Assembly (NCBI GenBank): GCA_019828595.1
Contig: JAHQRK010000018.1
Location: forward strand, 744,001-808,000
Reading direction: 5' to 3'
Length of the DNA: 64,000 nucleotides
Source of the DNA: Aphanomyces cochlioides
Lineage: Eukaryota; Oomycota; Saprolegniomycetes; Saprolegniales; Verrucalvaceae
How positions within the stretch are numbered: position 1 is the first letter of the stretch; each line of letters opens with the position of its first letter. The notes below the pieces were generated by a model. The model was not told the DNA's origin. It was given only the letters and a program-made list of their open reading frames with translations, and ran no database searches. The position numbers and the translations under genes were made by a program. Positions 42,231 to 52,109 of the stretch are shown here, piece after piece.

Positions 42231-45161
42231 ATGACGAGTTCATCCTCTGGCCAGCCTCAAGTCGACCTCTTCCTTGTCTGTGATACCACTGCCTCGATGG
42301 GACTCTACATCTCGTCCCTCGCCAGCACCATTCGACAAGTCTTTGCTATCATCAAACTCCTCTTCCATGGTCGCGTCAAGCTGCATGTCGTCTCGTACAA
42401 AGATTACTGCGATGGCAAGGCTGTCGTGACGTATTGTGGCCAGCGCACGCATACCAACAAGCAAATTTTACAATTCGTGTCGGAATTGGCTCCTCAAGGC
42501 GGTGGCGACGTCCCCGAAGCGATCAAGACTGCGCTGAATCATGTCCATGCTATAGCTGAAGAGATTAAGAAGAGTACGGTCGAGTCCAAAGCAATCGTTG
42601 TCATCTTCACCGACGCCCCACCTCATCACATGCACACTTCATCGCGGCATCTTCGTCAAGAGATGGATGCCATTGCAACGAATCCCAAGGACACAGCAGG
42701 ATCCAACTGGATGTCCATTCGACAAGCGTTCTCGGCTGCTAGCATCCCCATCTACACCTTTCATTCCAAGCTAGACTGTGAGCACCGTACGGCCCACTCG
42801 GTGCTGTTCTATTCAGCACTTGGTCCTGTCGTCTTGATTGACGAGGTGAACACGACTCAAATCACCAAGGCGACGATGGGTCTCCTACTTCAGCTGATGG
42901 GCCAGCGATTTGAGCATGCTGACAACTTTTCCAGTGTTACGGTATGGGATGTCGAGAAGCTCCAATTTGACTGCGAAACAAAGTTTCCTCCCTTGGACTC
43001 GACGCTCGTTCTCCGCAAGGAGGCTTTTGAATTTCAGCCCTTGGCGTGTATGCAAGAGGACTTGCGAGAGTTGCCCCATCTATTCAAGACGAACGAAGAC
43101 TATCAATCGATGGTGTACTCGATCTTCCGTGCGATCTTCACACCAGAGAACGTCTTGGCGTTGACGTACAATCCCATCTTGGCCAAGTTGTGGCGCCTCT
43201 GTTCGAACCGCCGACTGGATCCCAGATATAGTCCTCTCAGTGCTCAACTGTCGAGATGTGTGCCAGCATTGAGTGGGTTGGAGAAAGCACAACTGCAGCA
43301 ATGGCTTGAAGAATCGCATGACGACTCGGAGGCGATTCGAGATGCTATTCTCGCCGACACGCCCGATGTCGACCGACCTTGTTTGATCTTGGAGAGTGGT
43401 TTTGACGCCATCTCCGCAGCCGATTTGCGTTCCTTGGCCCGAGCACCAAATCCTGGTGTGATTTCGGCCCTCATGTCTGTCTTGACCCATCTACAATATC
43501 TCCCATCGGTTTCAACGAAGAGCATGACGACGGACGATGGTGTGCCAATGTACATTCCTCTTGATTTGACCGACAGCAAATTGTTTTCATATTTGTCGCA
43601 CCTCGTGGTGCCTGGTACTTCGTTTTCCATGCGTGGGTCTGCCATCGTTGCCATGATCTGTTGCTCGTCCAATGTGTCTCTCTTGAAAGACCGAGCGCAT
43701 GGATATCTCGAGAGCATTCGTGGTCAATGGATTCCACTGCATCAAGCCGAACAATATCCTGAAATCTTGTCGCTCGAATTCATCAAGCTCATGCACCGCA
43801 ATACCACCTACTTGATGCAAGAGGAGATGGCTGTCTATGAACAATTGTTTGTCATCCATCGAATGCGACTCGCTGCAACGAAGAACATTACGGTGACGCT
43901 TGGTGTGACTCCAACGAAGACTCGTCTCCACCCTGATATCAAGAGAAGATGCCACAAGTGTGGCTATGACGTGAGTCTCACGCTCATGACGTCCCCGGAT
44001 ACATGTGCTCTGTGCACAACGTATGGTGCGCAGGAGGCTCGATCCTTACAGCGGCTTCATACGACTCCAGCTGATAAATCCTTCATGGTGGAGTGCTACA
44101 CGTGTCATGCCTTATATGCAGTCGTGCAGCCTAAGCTGTTGAATATTTCTCCGAAGTGTTATTACTGCCGGCAATGGATAAAACCAAGTCTCATTCCAAC
44201 TGTGGAATGCTCGACTTGCTTGAACCGCTACGTCGATCCTGCTGGATTGATCAAACAACTCAAAGGGGATAATGAGACTTGGACTTGTTTGCCATGCCAG
44301 ACAGCTCCCGACGTTGCCGTGACCACGCGAGAGACAACATTTGAAAACCTTCTGACCTACAACACGGCACTGTGCGGCCACTTTGGGTGGAAGAAACCCA
44401 AGCGAACGGATGAATTCGTCCGTTTGGTGTTTGATCGTCACTGGAATTACTTCAAGATGTTCACAAGACAGCATGGTCTGTTGTTCGAAATGGGACCCAA
44501 GGCAGTGGCGAATGCCAAGTTGGGTGTTCCTGTAGCCATTCTGAAATTGCAAGTTGGTGGCAAGCCATTGTTGAAAGTCGACGCTTTGGTGGATTCCCTC
44601 GTGTCGGATATTCTCCATGGGTCTTTGCAGGATGTGTGCAATTTATGCTTTGAGGATGTCACCTTGCCTGCTTTGGAAAGCGCGTGTGGTCGATGTCGCA
44701 CACGAGTGTGTGAGGGATGTGCTCGTGGTTGGTACAGCGAACCCAAACGGGGGAGACTTCTCCTTGCAACGCACTTGGCATGTCCCTTTTGCCGTCAACC
44801 ACCCTCGTTGGGCACTTGGAAGAAGTACAACAGGTCTTTTGTGGACATCATCAACAAATTGCCAGTGATGCGAGCAAACTATTATTATGGTTGGTGCGGT
44901 TCGTGTGGTGACGTGAAAGAGTGGATGGAGAAGCAATGCAGCCGAGAAGCTCCTCAATCAAAATTTGAATGCGTATTCTGTTCGACGTCCCAGGTTGGAG
45001 TATTGCCTCATTGCCCTGGATGCAATGCAAAAACAGAGAAGACGGAAGGTTGCGACCACATAACATGCATTTGCGGCCAACATTGGTGTTATAGGTGTGG
45101 CAAAGAATTTTTGTCTTCAGAAATCTACATACACCTTGGATCTTGTCTCGGGGGTCTTTAA
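42231..45161 (+). CDS. vWA domain fused to an RBR-type (RING-IBR-RING) ubiquitin ligase module
   Basis: This single-exon gene encodes 976 aa, start ATG 42231. Residues about 11-240 form a von Willebrand A domain: 'VDLFLVCDTTASMG' supplies a MIDAS-like D-x-T-x-S (D18-S22), then 'ELAPQGGGDVPEAIKTAL' and 'AIVVIFTDAPPHH'. A long helical middle follows. Then come three CxxC...CxxC modules (RRCHKCGYD...CALC; VECYTCH...CYYC; VECSTC...CLPC). The C-terminus has RING1 from about residue 803 (CNLC...CGRC...CEGC...CPFC), IBR-like cysteines (WCGSCGD...CVFC) and RING2 (CPGC...EGCDHITCICGQHWCYRCG), with the expected catalytic Cys at about 941. RBR ligases pass ubiquitin through that Cys. The vWA part may select substrates. 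Confidence 0.87.
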   Translation: MTSSSSGQPQVDLFLVCDTTASMGLYISSLASTIRQVFAIIKLLFHGRVKLHVVSYKDYCDGKAVVTYCGQRTHTNKQILQFVSELAPQGGGDVPEAIKTALNHVHAIAEEIKKSTVESKAIVVIFTDAPPHHMHTSSRHLRQEMDAIATNPKDTAGSNWMSIRQAFSAASIPIYTFHSKLDCEHRTAHSVLFYSALGPVVLIDEVNTTQITKATMGLLLQLMGQRFEHADNFSSVTVWDVEKLQFDCETKFPPLDSTLVLRKEAFEFQPLACMQEDLRELPHLFKTNEDYQSMVYSIFRAIFTPENVLALTYNPILAKLWRLCSNRRLDPRYSPLSAQLSRCVPALSGLEKAQLQQWLEESHDDSEAIRDAILADTPDVDRPCLILESGFDAISAADLRSLARAPNPGVISALMSVLTHLQYLPSVSTKSMTTDDGVPMYIPLDLTDSKLFSYLSHLVVPGTSFSMRGSAIVAMICCSSNVSLLKDRAHGYLESIRGQWIPLHQAEQYPEILSLEFIKLMHRNTTYLMQEEMAVYEQLFVIHRMRLAATKNITVTLGVTPTKTRLHPDIKRRCHKCGYDVSLTLMTSPDTCALCTTYGAQEARSLQRLHTTPADKSFMVECYTCHALYAVVQPKLLNISPKCYYCRQWIKPSLIPTVECSTCLNRYVDPAGLIKQLKGDNETWTCLPCQTAPDVAVTTRETTFENLLTYNTALCGHFGWKKPKRTDEFVRLVFDRHWNYFKMFTRQHGLLFEMGPKAVANAKLGVPVAILKLQVGGKPLLKVDALVDSLVSDILHGSLQDVCNLCFEDVTLPALESACGRCRTRVCEGCARGWYSEPKRGRLLLATHLACPFCRQPPSLGTWKKYNRSFVDIINKLPVMRANYYYGWCGSCGDVKEWMEKQCSREAPQSKFECVFCSTSQVGVLPHCPGCNAKTEKTEGCDHITCICGQHWCYRCGKEFLSSEIYIHLGSCLGGL

Positions 45162-45291
45162 GCCATAATTAATAGATTTGCAATCACTGGAAGTGATATT
45201 GGTGTCAACATGTCTTTCAAAGTAAAATTCATTAAAAATTATCCCGACCAACAGATCTGAGACTATATTCACAGAACATTACGACTCCTTT

Positions 45292-48200
45292 CTATGGACG
45301 GATACCATTCGTCATTCGCTGGAAGTTATCGTACTGGCTCGTACTATAATTGCCATGACTCTTTCGAATGAGATAGAGCATGTGCGAAACGACTTCGTGT
45401 TTAGTCAACGAGGTTTTGAATCGAGCACGGAATCGCGATAAAATGTACGCAGTGTCTTTTTGGAAAAAACATGGGTAAGGAGAATTGTGTGCCATGATTT
45501 GAACCAATTCGCACAATTCATCGCAATTTTGTTGGAGCGCAAGAAAACCTCGTGTACACAGGGTAACATACTCCTTGAATCCTTCTGACTCGGGGCCACC
45601 CATACATTCAACCATTTCCGTTGTTAATTTGAATGGAGCAGTTTCAATACTGAAGCTACCACCAGGTGCAATACCCAAAAGAAAACCATAATCAATGTGG
45701 ATAATGTGGCCTTCATTGTCCAGCATTATATTTCCATTATGTCGGTCTTTGATTTGCAAAAAGTAACAAACCAATGAATACCCAGCCATGGATTGAATAA
45801 ATTGGGTTTGAGCTTCCAGGAACCGCTCGGAGTCCTTCGGACCGTACGACTTCTCAAAATGATTGAGCAATGACACATAACCATCTCGTTTTTTCAGACC
45901 ATCCAACGATATTGCATTGATCAGAGTTTCTATAATACCGGTCGAAGAGCTTGTGGCTATGATTCGGTAAACTTTCAACCAAATGGGTAAATTCGCAGCT
46001 TTGAAGATTTCCATGAACTTCTGAATAAGCTGGAGAGTAAACACTTCTTGCCGCATGTCGTCGTTGCTTTTACCAATCATGGAAACAATATCCCATCCAG
46101 GCAAATGCCCATGTGGGCTAAGTGCTTTAATGCGCTCCCTTTTAGAGGACCATGATTCACCAAAAGCGGCTTCCAAATCTTTCTTTCGGGCCTTTTCTCG
46201 CTCGATAACTTCGTCGGATATTTTTACTTGTGATAAATCAATGGATTCATTAAACACGCGGCTCTCGGCTTCCGAGTCATCATGAGTGTCAATGCTGTCC
46301 TCTTCATCAGATCCCATCTTCATGTCAACAATTGATGGCGTAGTTGGGGTAGTTGTCTCGGTGAGATCATTTTTGTCCATACTCTCTCTATTAATCAAAT
46401 GTCTGACTTCGTCATCGTCATCATACTTTGGAGTCCCAGGCCCCGTCGAAGTGCTCGATGGAATATTTTTGTTTGGAGACAAAATATTTAGGCTTGTATT
46501 GGCTCCACGTAGAACTTCAAAGACCAACAAGATTGGCACACGAGCTTTCGTACTGAAGGCAGTTCCTTCATTTTGAGGCAGCCTTAGGAGTTGTTCAAAT
46601 GGATCTGTAGCTTTGACGAGCGGAATATAGGCCATTCGAGGTAGCCGAAAAGTCTCCAAATGTTTCGCCAACATTGGTTTACGATCGCTAATTGGGACAA
46701 AACGAAGTTTTTCCGCAATATCCGTGATCTGATCGACGAACTCACATTCATCGTTGTAGTAGTTTGCAAGGACTGTAATCTCAGCATCACTCATGGAATT
46801 TCGTCGTGGCATTGGCAATTTCATGGTCGGCGGGTTGGAGTCGGAGCTCTTTATCCAGTCTGCCACAGTTTTAATAGACTCAGTTGATGACGAAGACGTT
46901 GATGTCTTTCTTGGTGCCAATAAATGCTGCTGGAAGTGCGAATAGTCAGAAAATTTGACATCCGTTTCAGGGGTCACGTTGCTTGCTTGAGCTACAGCTG
47001 CCTGTTCTGCTTGATGACGATATTCGTTTATTACATCCATCAATTTGAAAACCAAATTAAACTGTTCGTCAGTCATCGAGGGCAACATTCGTTTCGATGT
47101 GAGGACGTCTGCTCGTGTTGATCCAATGACTCTGACTTCAACCTCCACAATAAGTCGAACTACTCGAGGATAAGTTGACTGGGTTCTAATCGATGATAGT
47201 GGATCTTGTGAATCTTCCAATGCACCACGCAACTGCCAAATCAAAAGCAATGCTAAATGAATCGACCTGGAGCAAATTGACAGAATTAATTCCTCCATCC
47301 AAAATATTTTCTCAAATTCAAACGTAGGCACATTCAAGTAAGCATGGACGATTTGAGGCCAATAAAATTCGACTTGATTGATTTTCACGAATGAAAAATG
47401 GAGCAACTTCTCAACGATAGGCTTGAAGACGAGTGGATCACTTTCCAGATTTTGGTGAAGCAAAATGATAGCTCGGAACACCGAAAATGTTTTTGATCGG
47501 AATTCACGATGCAAACCAAGAATTTTTATGTCTAAAGGAATTTCAGGCTGCTCAAGAGTGTGATCGAGGTATCTTTTGTCAGCCAACAATAATTCTTCCA
47601 GTTCTTCAGCAGTGATAGAACCATGCTTAAACAAATCAATGGCGATTGTGCTTGCAGGAGTGTGCGATGGGCCAATAGGCATGATAAGTTCAATTGGTGC
47701 TTCAGGATTCAAGGGTCGAGGATACAGGCACACTCCTGAGTCCAGTCGTTGCTTGATGCCTTTGAGGTAATAGACAAATGTCTGAGCAAAATAACAATCA
47801 TCGCAAATCCTCATTGCCGAGTAACAACCTCGATGTGGCAAGGGAATCCTATGTTGGGAATGACGATCGCAAAAGGTATTATCACAGCATGAGCATTTGA
47901 ATTTGTTCATCGCAGCGGCGGCAGCGTCGTCTGGTGGGCACCGCGAGCATTTCACCTGGACGTCAAGTTCGACAACAGAACTAGCTGGCGATAACAACGC
48001 AGTTTCACTTATGCTGGACGGGCTGCTTTGCAGTGATAATATCGGGACATTGGTTTCAATATTCATTTGGATAGCTCGATGCCATCTTTCCTTGTCCATG
48101 GCTGTGTCAGCATAAGCGTAAAAGATTTTGTTCTGTGCAGTTGCAAATAAAAATCCATTTGTGTAAATGTGCATGTTGCCTTTGCCATCCCAGTCCTGCA

Positions 48201-48423
48201 CACCAATCACATCCACTTCCCCTTTTAATCGCATCAAGTGCTCCGCATCCTCCTGCGTGCTAATCATTCATGTCCAGTGAGAGAAATCTCACGCCACACC
48301 TTACCTGTAGTAATAAAAACAAGTTCCAATCAACACGCAATAGTGCCTAATCATAGGCGGTGGGGAGTACGGGCTCGTTCTAAACGTAAGGAATCCTTCG
48401 CATGATGCACGCGGTCCCTTCAT
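45292..48423 (-). CDS. Phosphatidylinositol 4-kinase with N-terminal PH and FYVE-like domains
   Basis: Exons 48423-48305 and 48259-45292 (intron 45 nt) give 1,028 aa. The first exon completes a PH domain: 'CEGFLTFRTSPYSPPPMIRHYCVLIGTCFYYY' splices to STQEDAEHLMRLKGEVDV and ends with ADTAMDKERWHRAI. Around residues 144-195 is a FYVE-like zinc cluster (CSRC...CSCCDNTFCDRH...CDDC). A PI-kinase accessory/helical region follows and a type III PI4-kinase catalytic domain: 'GHLPGWDIVSMIGKSNDDMRQE', 'KDRHNGNIMLDNEGHIIHIDYGF' (catalytic loop near residue 878 and activation segment) and 'TAPFKLTTEMVECMGG'. The enzyme makes PI4P from PI on Golgi or endosomal membranes. A Ser/Thr/Asp-rich linker precedes the kinase. 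Confidence 0.93.
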
Positions 48424-49143
48424 GCTCGTTCAATGGGTGATCCTACTCAAGTTGATTAGCGTCGATTCCAGAAAATAATACATGTAGATTATAATGCAGT
48501 CATACCTTTCTTTGATAACCCCCTCAAGCTAGGCTCCGACAGAGTTGTTCCTTGTAGCTTCCGTCTTGGATCTCGCCCTCTCGTCACACTTCGACCCAAA
48601 ACAGCCGTTTCTTTCAGAAATTGCCCAATGCCGACCGGAGGATATTACCCTAACCCTATCGTTGGTCTGGGCGACTCCAGTTACCCTTCAGCAGCAGAGC
48701 GCGCAAATTATGACTGGAGCATTAGCCATTCATGTCAATGCAGCAACGATAATGCCTCGGTTTACTGCGGCTGTCACAAGAGTCGGCAGCAATTATCATG
48801 TATCAAATGATTAACAAGTAAAGACTCCACTTGCATCGGTTTTGTCCTCCCCCAAAGTATTTTGGACCAAACATATTCAGGAGTAGAGCATAGATTTTGA
48901 TCGCGGGAAGAGCTGTCGTAATTTCGTGGAGAGTAATGCTGCAGTAAGTCGATGAGCATAGGTTCAGCAAGTTATCTTTATCCCCATCCTCAACCAAAAT
49001 GACAATACCAGAAGTCGACCTGCTAAATTTTATTAAGGATACTGTGAGAATTGATACAATGTCCTCAGCTTTTCGAGATTGTACGGACAGTTACCTTTAT
49101 CCCTCTAAGCTCAAGCGACTTCAAGCCGAGGTCGCTGGTTACC
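48424..49143. other. Intergenic region with small unassigned frames
   Basis: A plus-strand frame at 48628-48810 (60 codons, ATG, MPTGGYYPNPIVGLGDSS..., Cys-rich end) and an overlapping longer frame are open but not recognised. No RNA gene was seen. Confidence 0.3.
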
Positions 49144-49623
49144 ATGACGACGCCCAGCAAGCGCCGCAACTACACTGAGGAAGAGGATGTGATGCTGTCA
49201 CGTCAAGTCGCACTCGAAATGCCGTTCCAAGCTCGTCGTGGTTTGGTCATGGAGCGCTGGGGAGCAGTTGCATCTGCTCTAATGACATGTGATGCCTTCA
49301 GGCGTCGTGAAATTGACGCCAAGAAGGCCTGCAACCGCTTTCTACTATTGGTTGAAGCCCATCGGAAGTACAACAAGGAATCCGAGCGAGCATCAGGCAT
49401 TTCCGAGGATCTCAGCGAAAAAACTCTCCTTCTGGATGATCTCGTCGCGGCTTACGACGACGCAAAGTCTGCGGAAACCCAACGCTGTGATGAACAAAAA
49501 CTGGCTGCAGAACAAGCAGAGGTCTCTGGACAGCTGGTGCGAACAGAAGCGTGCAAGCTCTTGGAAAACGGAAACGCCAAAATGATGACGATGAAGGTAG
49601 TACATCAAACGGACGATTCATGA
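49144..49623 (+). CDS. Myb/SANT-like DNA-binding protein of a PIF/Harbinger element
   Basis: The frame from ATG 49144 encodes 159 aa: 'MTTPSKRRNYTEEEDVMLSRQVALEMPFQARRG' is a Myb/SANT-like start (basic residues, then EEED and Trp in ERWGAVASAL), followed by a charged helix. Near 49545 the coding potential continues in another frame (KRKRQNDDDEGSTSNGRFMKVFTQMHEQAQADLQLKR, to about 49750), which suggests a frameshift in the original C-terminus. PIF/Harbinger transposons carry exactly such a Myb-like second gene next to the transposase, and a broken Harbinger transposase lies convergently at 50410-51604. Confidence 0.65.
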   Translation: MTTPSKRRNYTEEEDVMLSRQVALEMPFQARRGLVMERWGAVASALMTCDAFRRREIDAKKACNRFLLLVEAHRKYNKESERASGISEDLSEKTLLLDDLVAAYDDAKSAETQRCDEQKLAAEQAEVSGQLVRTEACKLLENGNAKMMTMKVVHQTDDS

Positions 49624-49802
49624 AGGTGTTCACCCAAATGCATGAGCAAGCTCAAGCAGACCTTCAATTGAAAAGGAATGCGAGGAACGACGATTGGATC
49701 GTCAACTTCTTGCCGACCAAATTCGACAGCAACAAGAATCAATTACTATGTTGATTAAGCATGTCTTGGACAAGAACGCATTGTAATACGTAATACATGC
49801 AC

Positions 49803-50070
49803 AATCAACATCACAATTGTTTCTTGTTGCTGCTAAGTTGGATCTACGGGAAGTTGACGATCCAATCATTGCTCCTCACTGTCCTTTTCGATTTTTTCTT
49901 CTGAATGTGAAGATCTGCCTGACACCGTTCATGCTTAAATTGAATGTTGTCATGCAGACCTTCCGATCCGAAAGGAAAAAATTGAGAAGGATAGTGAGGA
50001 GCAACGATTGGATCGTCAACTTCCCCTAGATCCAACTTAGCAACAACAAGAAACAATTGTGATGTTGATT
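49803..50070. repeat. 96-bp inverted repeat derived from the Myb/SANT gene 3' end
   Basis: 49803-49898 is the reverse complement of 49975-50070 with a handful of substitutions. The right arm also resembles, in direct orientation, the end of the Myb/SANT gene (GATTGGATCGTCAACTTC...TGTTGATTAAGCATGTC; compare 49690-49770), so the same 3' segment exists three times. It can fold into a long hairpin. Confidence 0.8.
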
Positions 50071-50409
50071 AAGCATGTCTTTGACAAATACGATTTGTAA
50101 TTCATGCTTAATCAACATCAAAATTGATTCTTCGACTTGATGTAGGAGCATCAAGTCCTCGTCAGTAGAATTTAATCTATTGAAGACAAACGGATCCTCC
50201 ATGTCATACAAAAACTCTCGAAAATTGAATCTCTCCTGTTACCAAGGCTGTCTCTTGTTGCAATGCATTTGCCAAATTCCCAATATGCTGTTCTGATCTA
50301 AAACCAAATCACTATGGATTTTACACCTCCGAGCTGACGAGAGTATCTCTACATACTTGAAATTATAGACAAGCAATTATTATTGATTTCATTTCATGCA
50401 TATCCTTTT

Positions 50410-51604
50410 CTATATGACTACAATTTCAAGTGTGTCGAGATATTCTCGTAAGATCGGAGGTCTCAAATTGAAATACTTACTAATTTGATTGTCCCCAGAA
50501 TAGCAGGTAAGGCAATTTGTCAAAAGCATTGCAATTGAAACAACCTTGGCCACGGGTGAAAGCCGAATTTTGGACAGGTTCTTGAATGATATGAAGGACC
50601 AGTTTGTCTTCATCAGTTGAAAATTCCACTCAACAGATTGCCTTACACTGCTCATCCACTTGTTAAATTCTTGTTTCTCCTTTGAAAGATTATTTCCTTT
50701 AAAACCTGAGATCAAGTATGGGGCTATGCCATATGCAGGATCACCATAAAGTACTTTACCATTGAATAAAGATTGATTTTTTACAAGATAATCAAGCAAG
50801 CCACTAAGGCGAAGCATCGTTGAGTCATGACGGTGCCCTTCTACAGGGCCAAAGAAATGGATGCATACACCGTCAGGGCTGTCACAGCCTGGTAGTTCAA
50901 GCAATGAAAGCGCTTGTGACCACTATAAATCTGTTTTTGTAAGTTCATGCCACTTCCATTAGGAGAGATTCGACAAGTTTGAACTTTGGTACCATCAATA
51001 AAGCCAAAAACATTTGACAGAGGAGTTCCTTTTGAGGCGACAGCATCACGTATTGGTCCAATCTTCTTCGCACAAGTTTTTCATTAAAGTACAATAATAA
51101 TGGGGCCCATCGATCATAGAGCTCATTGATAACGTGCACAAATAATTCACACAATGCTGAACGTGACCGTCCAAATGTTGAAGACATTGCGTGGAATCGC
51201 ACGGGAAAGGCCAAACGACCCAAAACGATACACATTGCTGCTTCATCCTGATGAGCTCTGAGGCGATTCTCAGTAAAGATCACGGCAGGCAGACCCAATA
51301 GATATCCTAATTGTTTTATACCATCAATGTCGAATCGGAAGTCAAGGATAGCATTGGCGTTGGTGGTGAATTTAAAACGAATAGCAGGGATGAGAGGTCG
51401 TTCAACGACATGTGCAGCCATGAGAGTAAGAAGAAAGGTTCGTTGCCGTGGTGTTCTTGCCATGGGGACGAGTTCCAGGAGCTTAGTCTGCGTGATTGCC
51501 ATCGATGTTCCAAGTATAGTTTTGCTGATGTAACTTCTAGGTCGAATTATGATGACACGGACAAAGACAAACTGCTGAAGTTGATTGAACAAATCCTTAT
51601 GCAT
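50410..51604 (-). pseudogene. PIF/Harbinger transposase with frameshifts
   Basis: The minus strand encodes a Harbinger DDE_Tnp_4-type nuclease in pieces. 51604-50945 includes the N-terminal helical region 'ITQTKLLELVPMARTPRQRTFLLTLM' and 'GLPAVIFTENRLRAHQDEAAMCIVLGRLAFPVRF'. After a frameshift near 51070 comes GTPLSNVFGFIDGTKVQTCRI (first catalytic Asp). After a second near 50895 comes 'SPDGVCIHFFGPVEGHRHDSTML', then VLYGDPAYGIAPYL (second Asp) and 'RQSVEWNFQLMKTNW' (Glu). With two frame breaks it is probably inactive, though all three catalytic residues persist. Confidence 0.85.
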
Positions 51605-51642
51605 GTCCCCAGTGCATGATTTGTCGTCAATGTGAGGATAGG

Positions 51643-51713
51643 GATAATGTAGAGATGAGTTGCTGAACCTCTCTAATAATAAGAGAGGTTCAGCAACTCA
51701 TCTCTACATTATC
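51643..51713. repeat. Perfect 71-bp palindrome
   Basis: The sequence GATAATGTAGAGATGAGTTG... up to CCTCTC is followed, after an eight-base TA-rich centre, by its reverse complement ending CTCTACATTATC. It lies just outside the transposase 5' end. Confidence 0.85.
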
Positions 51714-51840
51714 GGTTCAGCAATCTCTTTTAGAGAGATTCAGCAACTCATCTCTACATTATCCCTGATCTCTCTATTTTAGAGAGATTCAGCAACTCAT
51801 CTCTACATTATCCCTATTATTAGAGAGATTCAGCAACTCA
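51681..51840. repeat. Four direct repeats of an ~40-50 bp unit
   Basis: Copies beginning AGAGAG(A/G)TTCAGCAACTCA start at about 51683, 51733, 51781 and 51822. The first three continue TCTCTACATTATC; the last breaks off after AACTCA. The right half of the neighbouring palindrome is the first copy, so palindrome and tandem array share one unit. Confidence 0.8.
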
Positions 51841-52109
51841 ATATTTGTGTCTCCATAAACTAGATACAGAAGCTAATCGAAATTTTTGCCATCGCTCTAA
51901 AGCTCTTAGTCTTACACACTGCGCAAAGCAAAATGGGGTCACACGGTGGATAGAGCAGCATGGACGTCAAGAAAGCATGCTTCATATTTCATTATTCGCT
52001 TCATTGATGTCTTTGATGTGGTGGACTTGAATGTATTAAGTCTGAAGGTACCTGTTATATGTAATATTTGTATTTAAATTTGGAATTTGAATTTTATCCC
52101 ATCACAACG

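Larger units (their letters stand above)
49144..51850. mobile_element. Decayed PIF/Harbinger DNA transposon
   Basis: The segment combines a Myb/SANT-like gene (plus), a DDE transposase pseudogene (minus), a 96-bp inverted repeat between them and a palindromic/tandem repeat cluster next to the transposase 5' end. The two-gene content is diagnostic of PIF/Harbinger. The exact element ends and target duplication were not resolved. Confidence 0.6.

Noticed and set aside
48265..48267. ATG as start of the PI4-kinase
   Set aside because: It lies inside a GTAAGG...GATTAG intron; splicing to the upstream exon completes a PH domain.
51681..51840. Direct repeats considered as a CRISPR array
   Set aside because: Spacers are irregular and derive from the repeat unit itself; the genome is eukaryotic.
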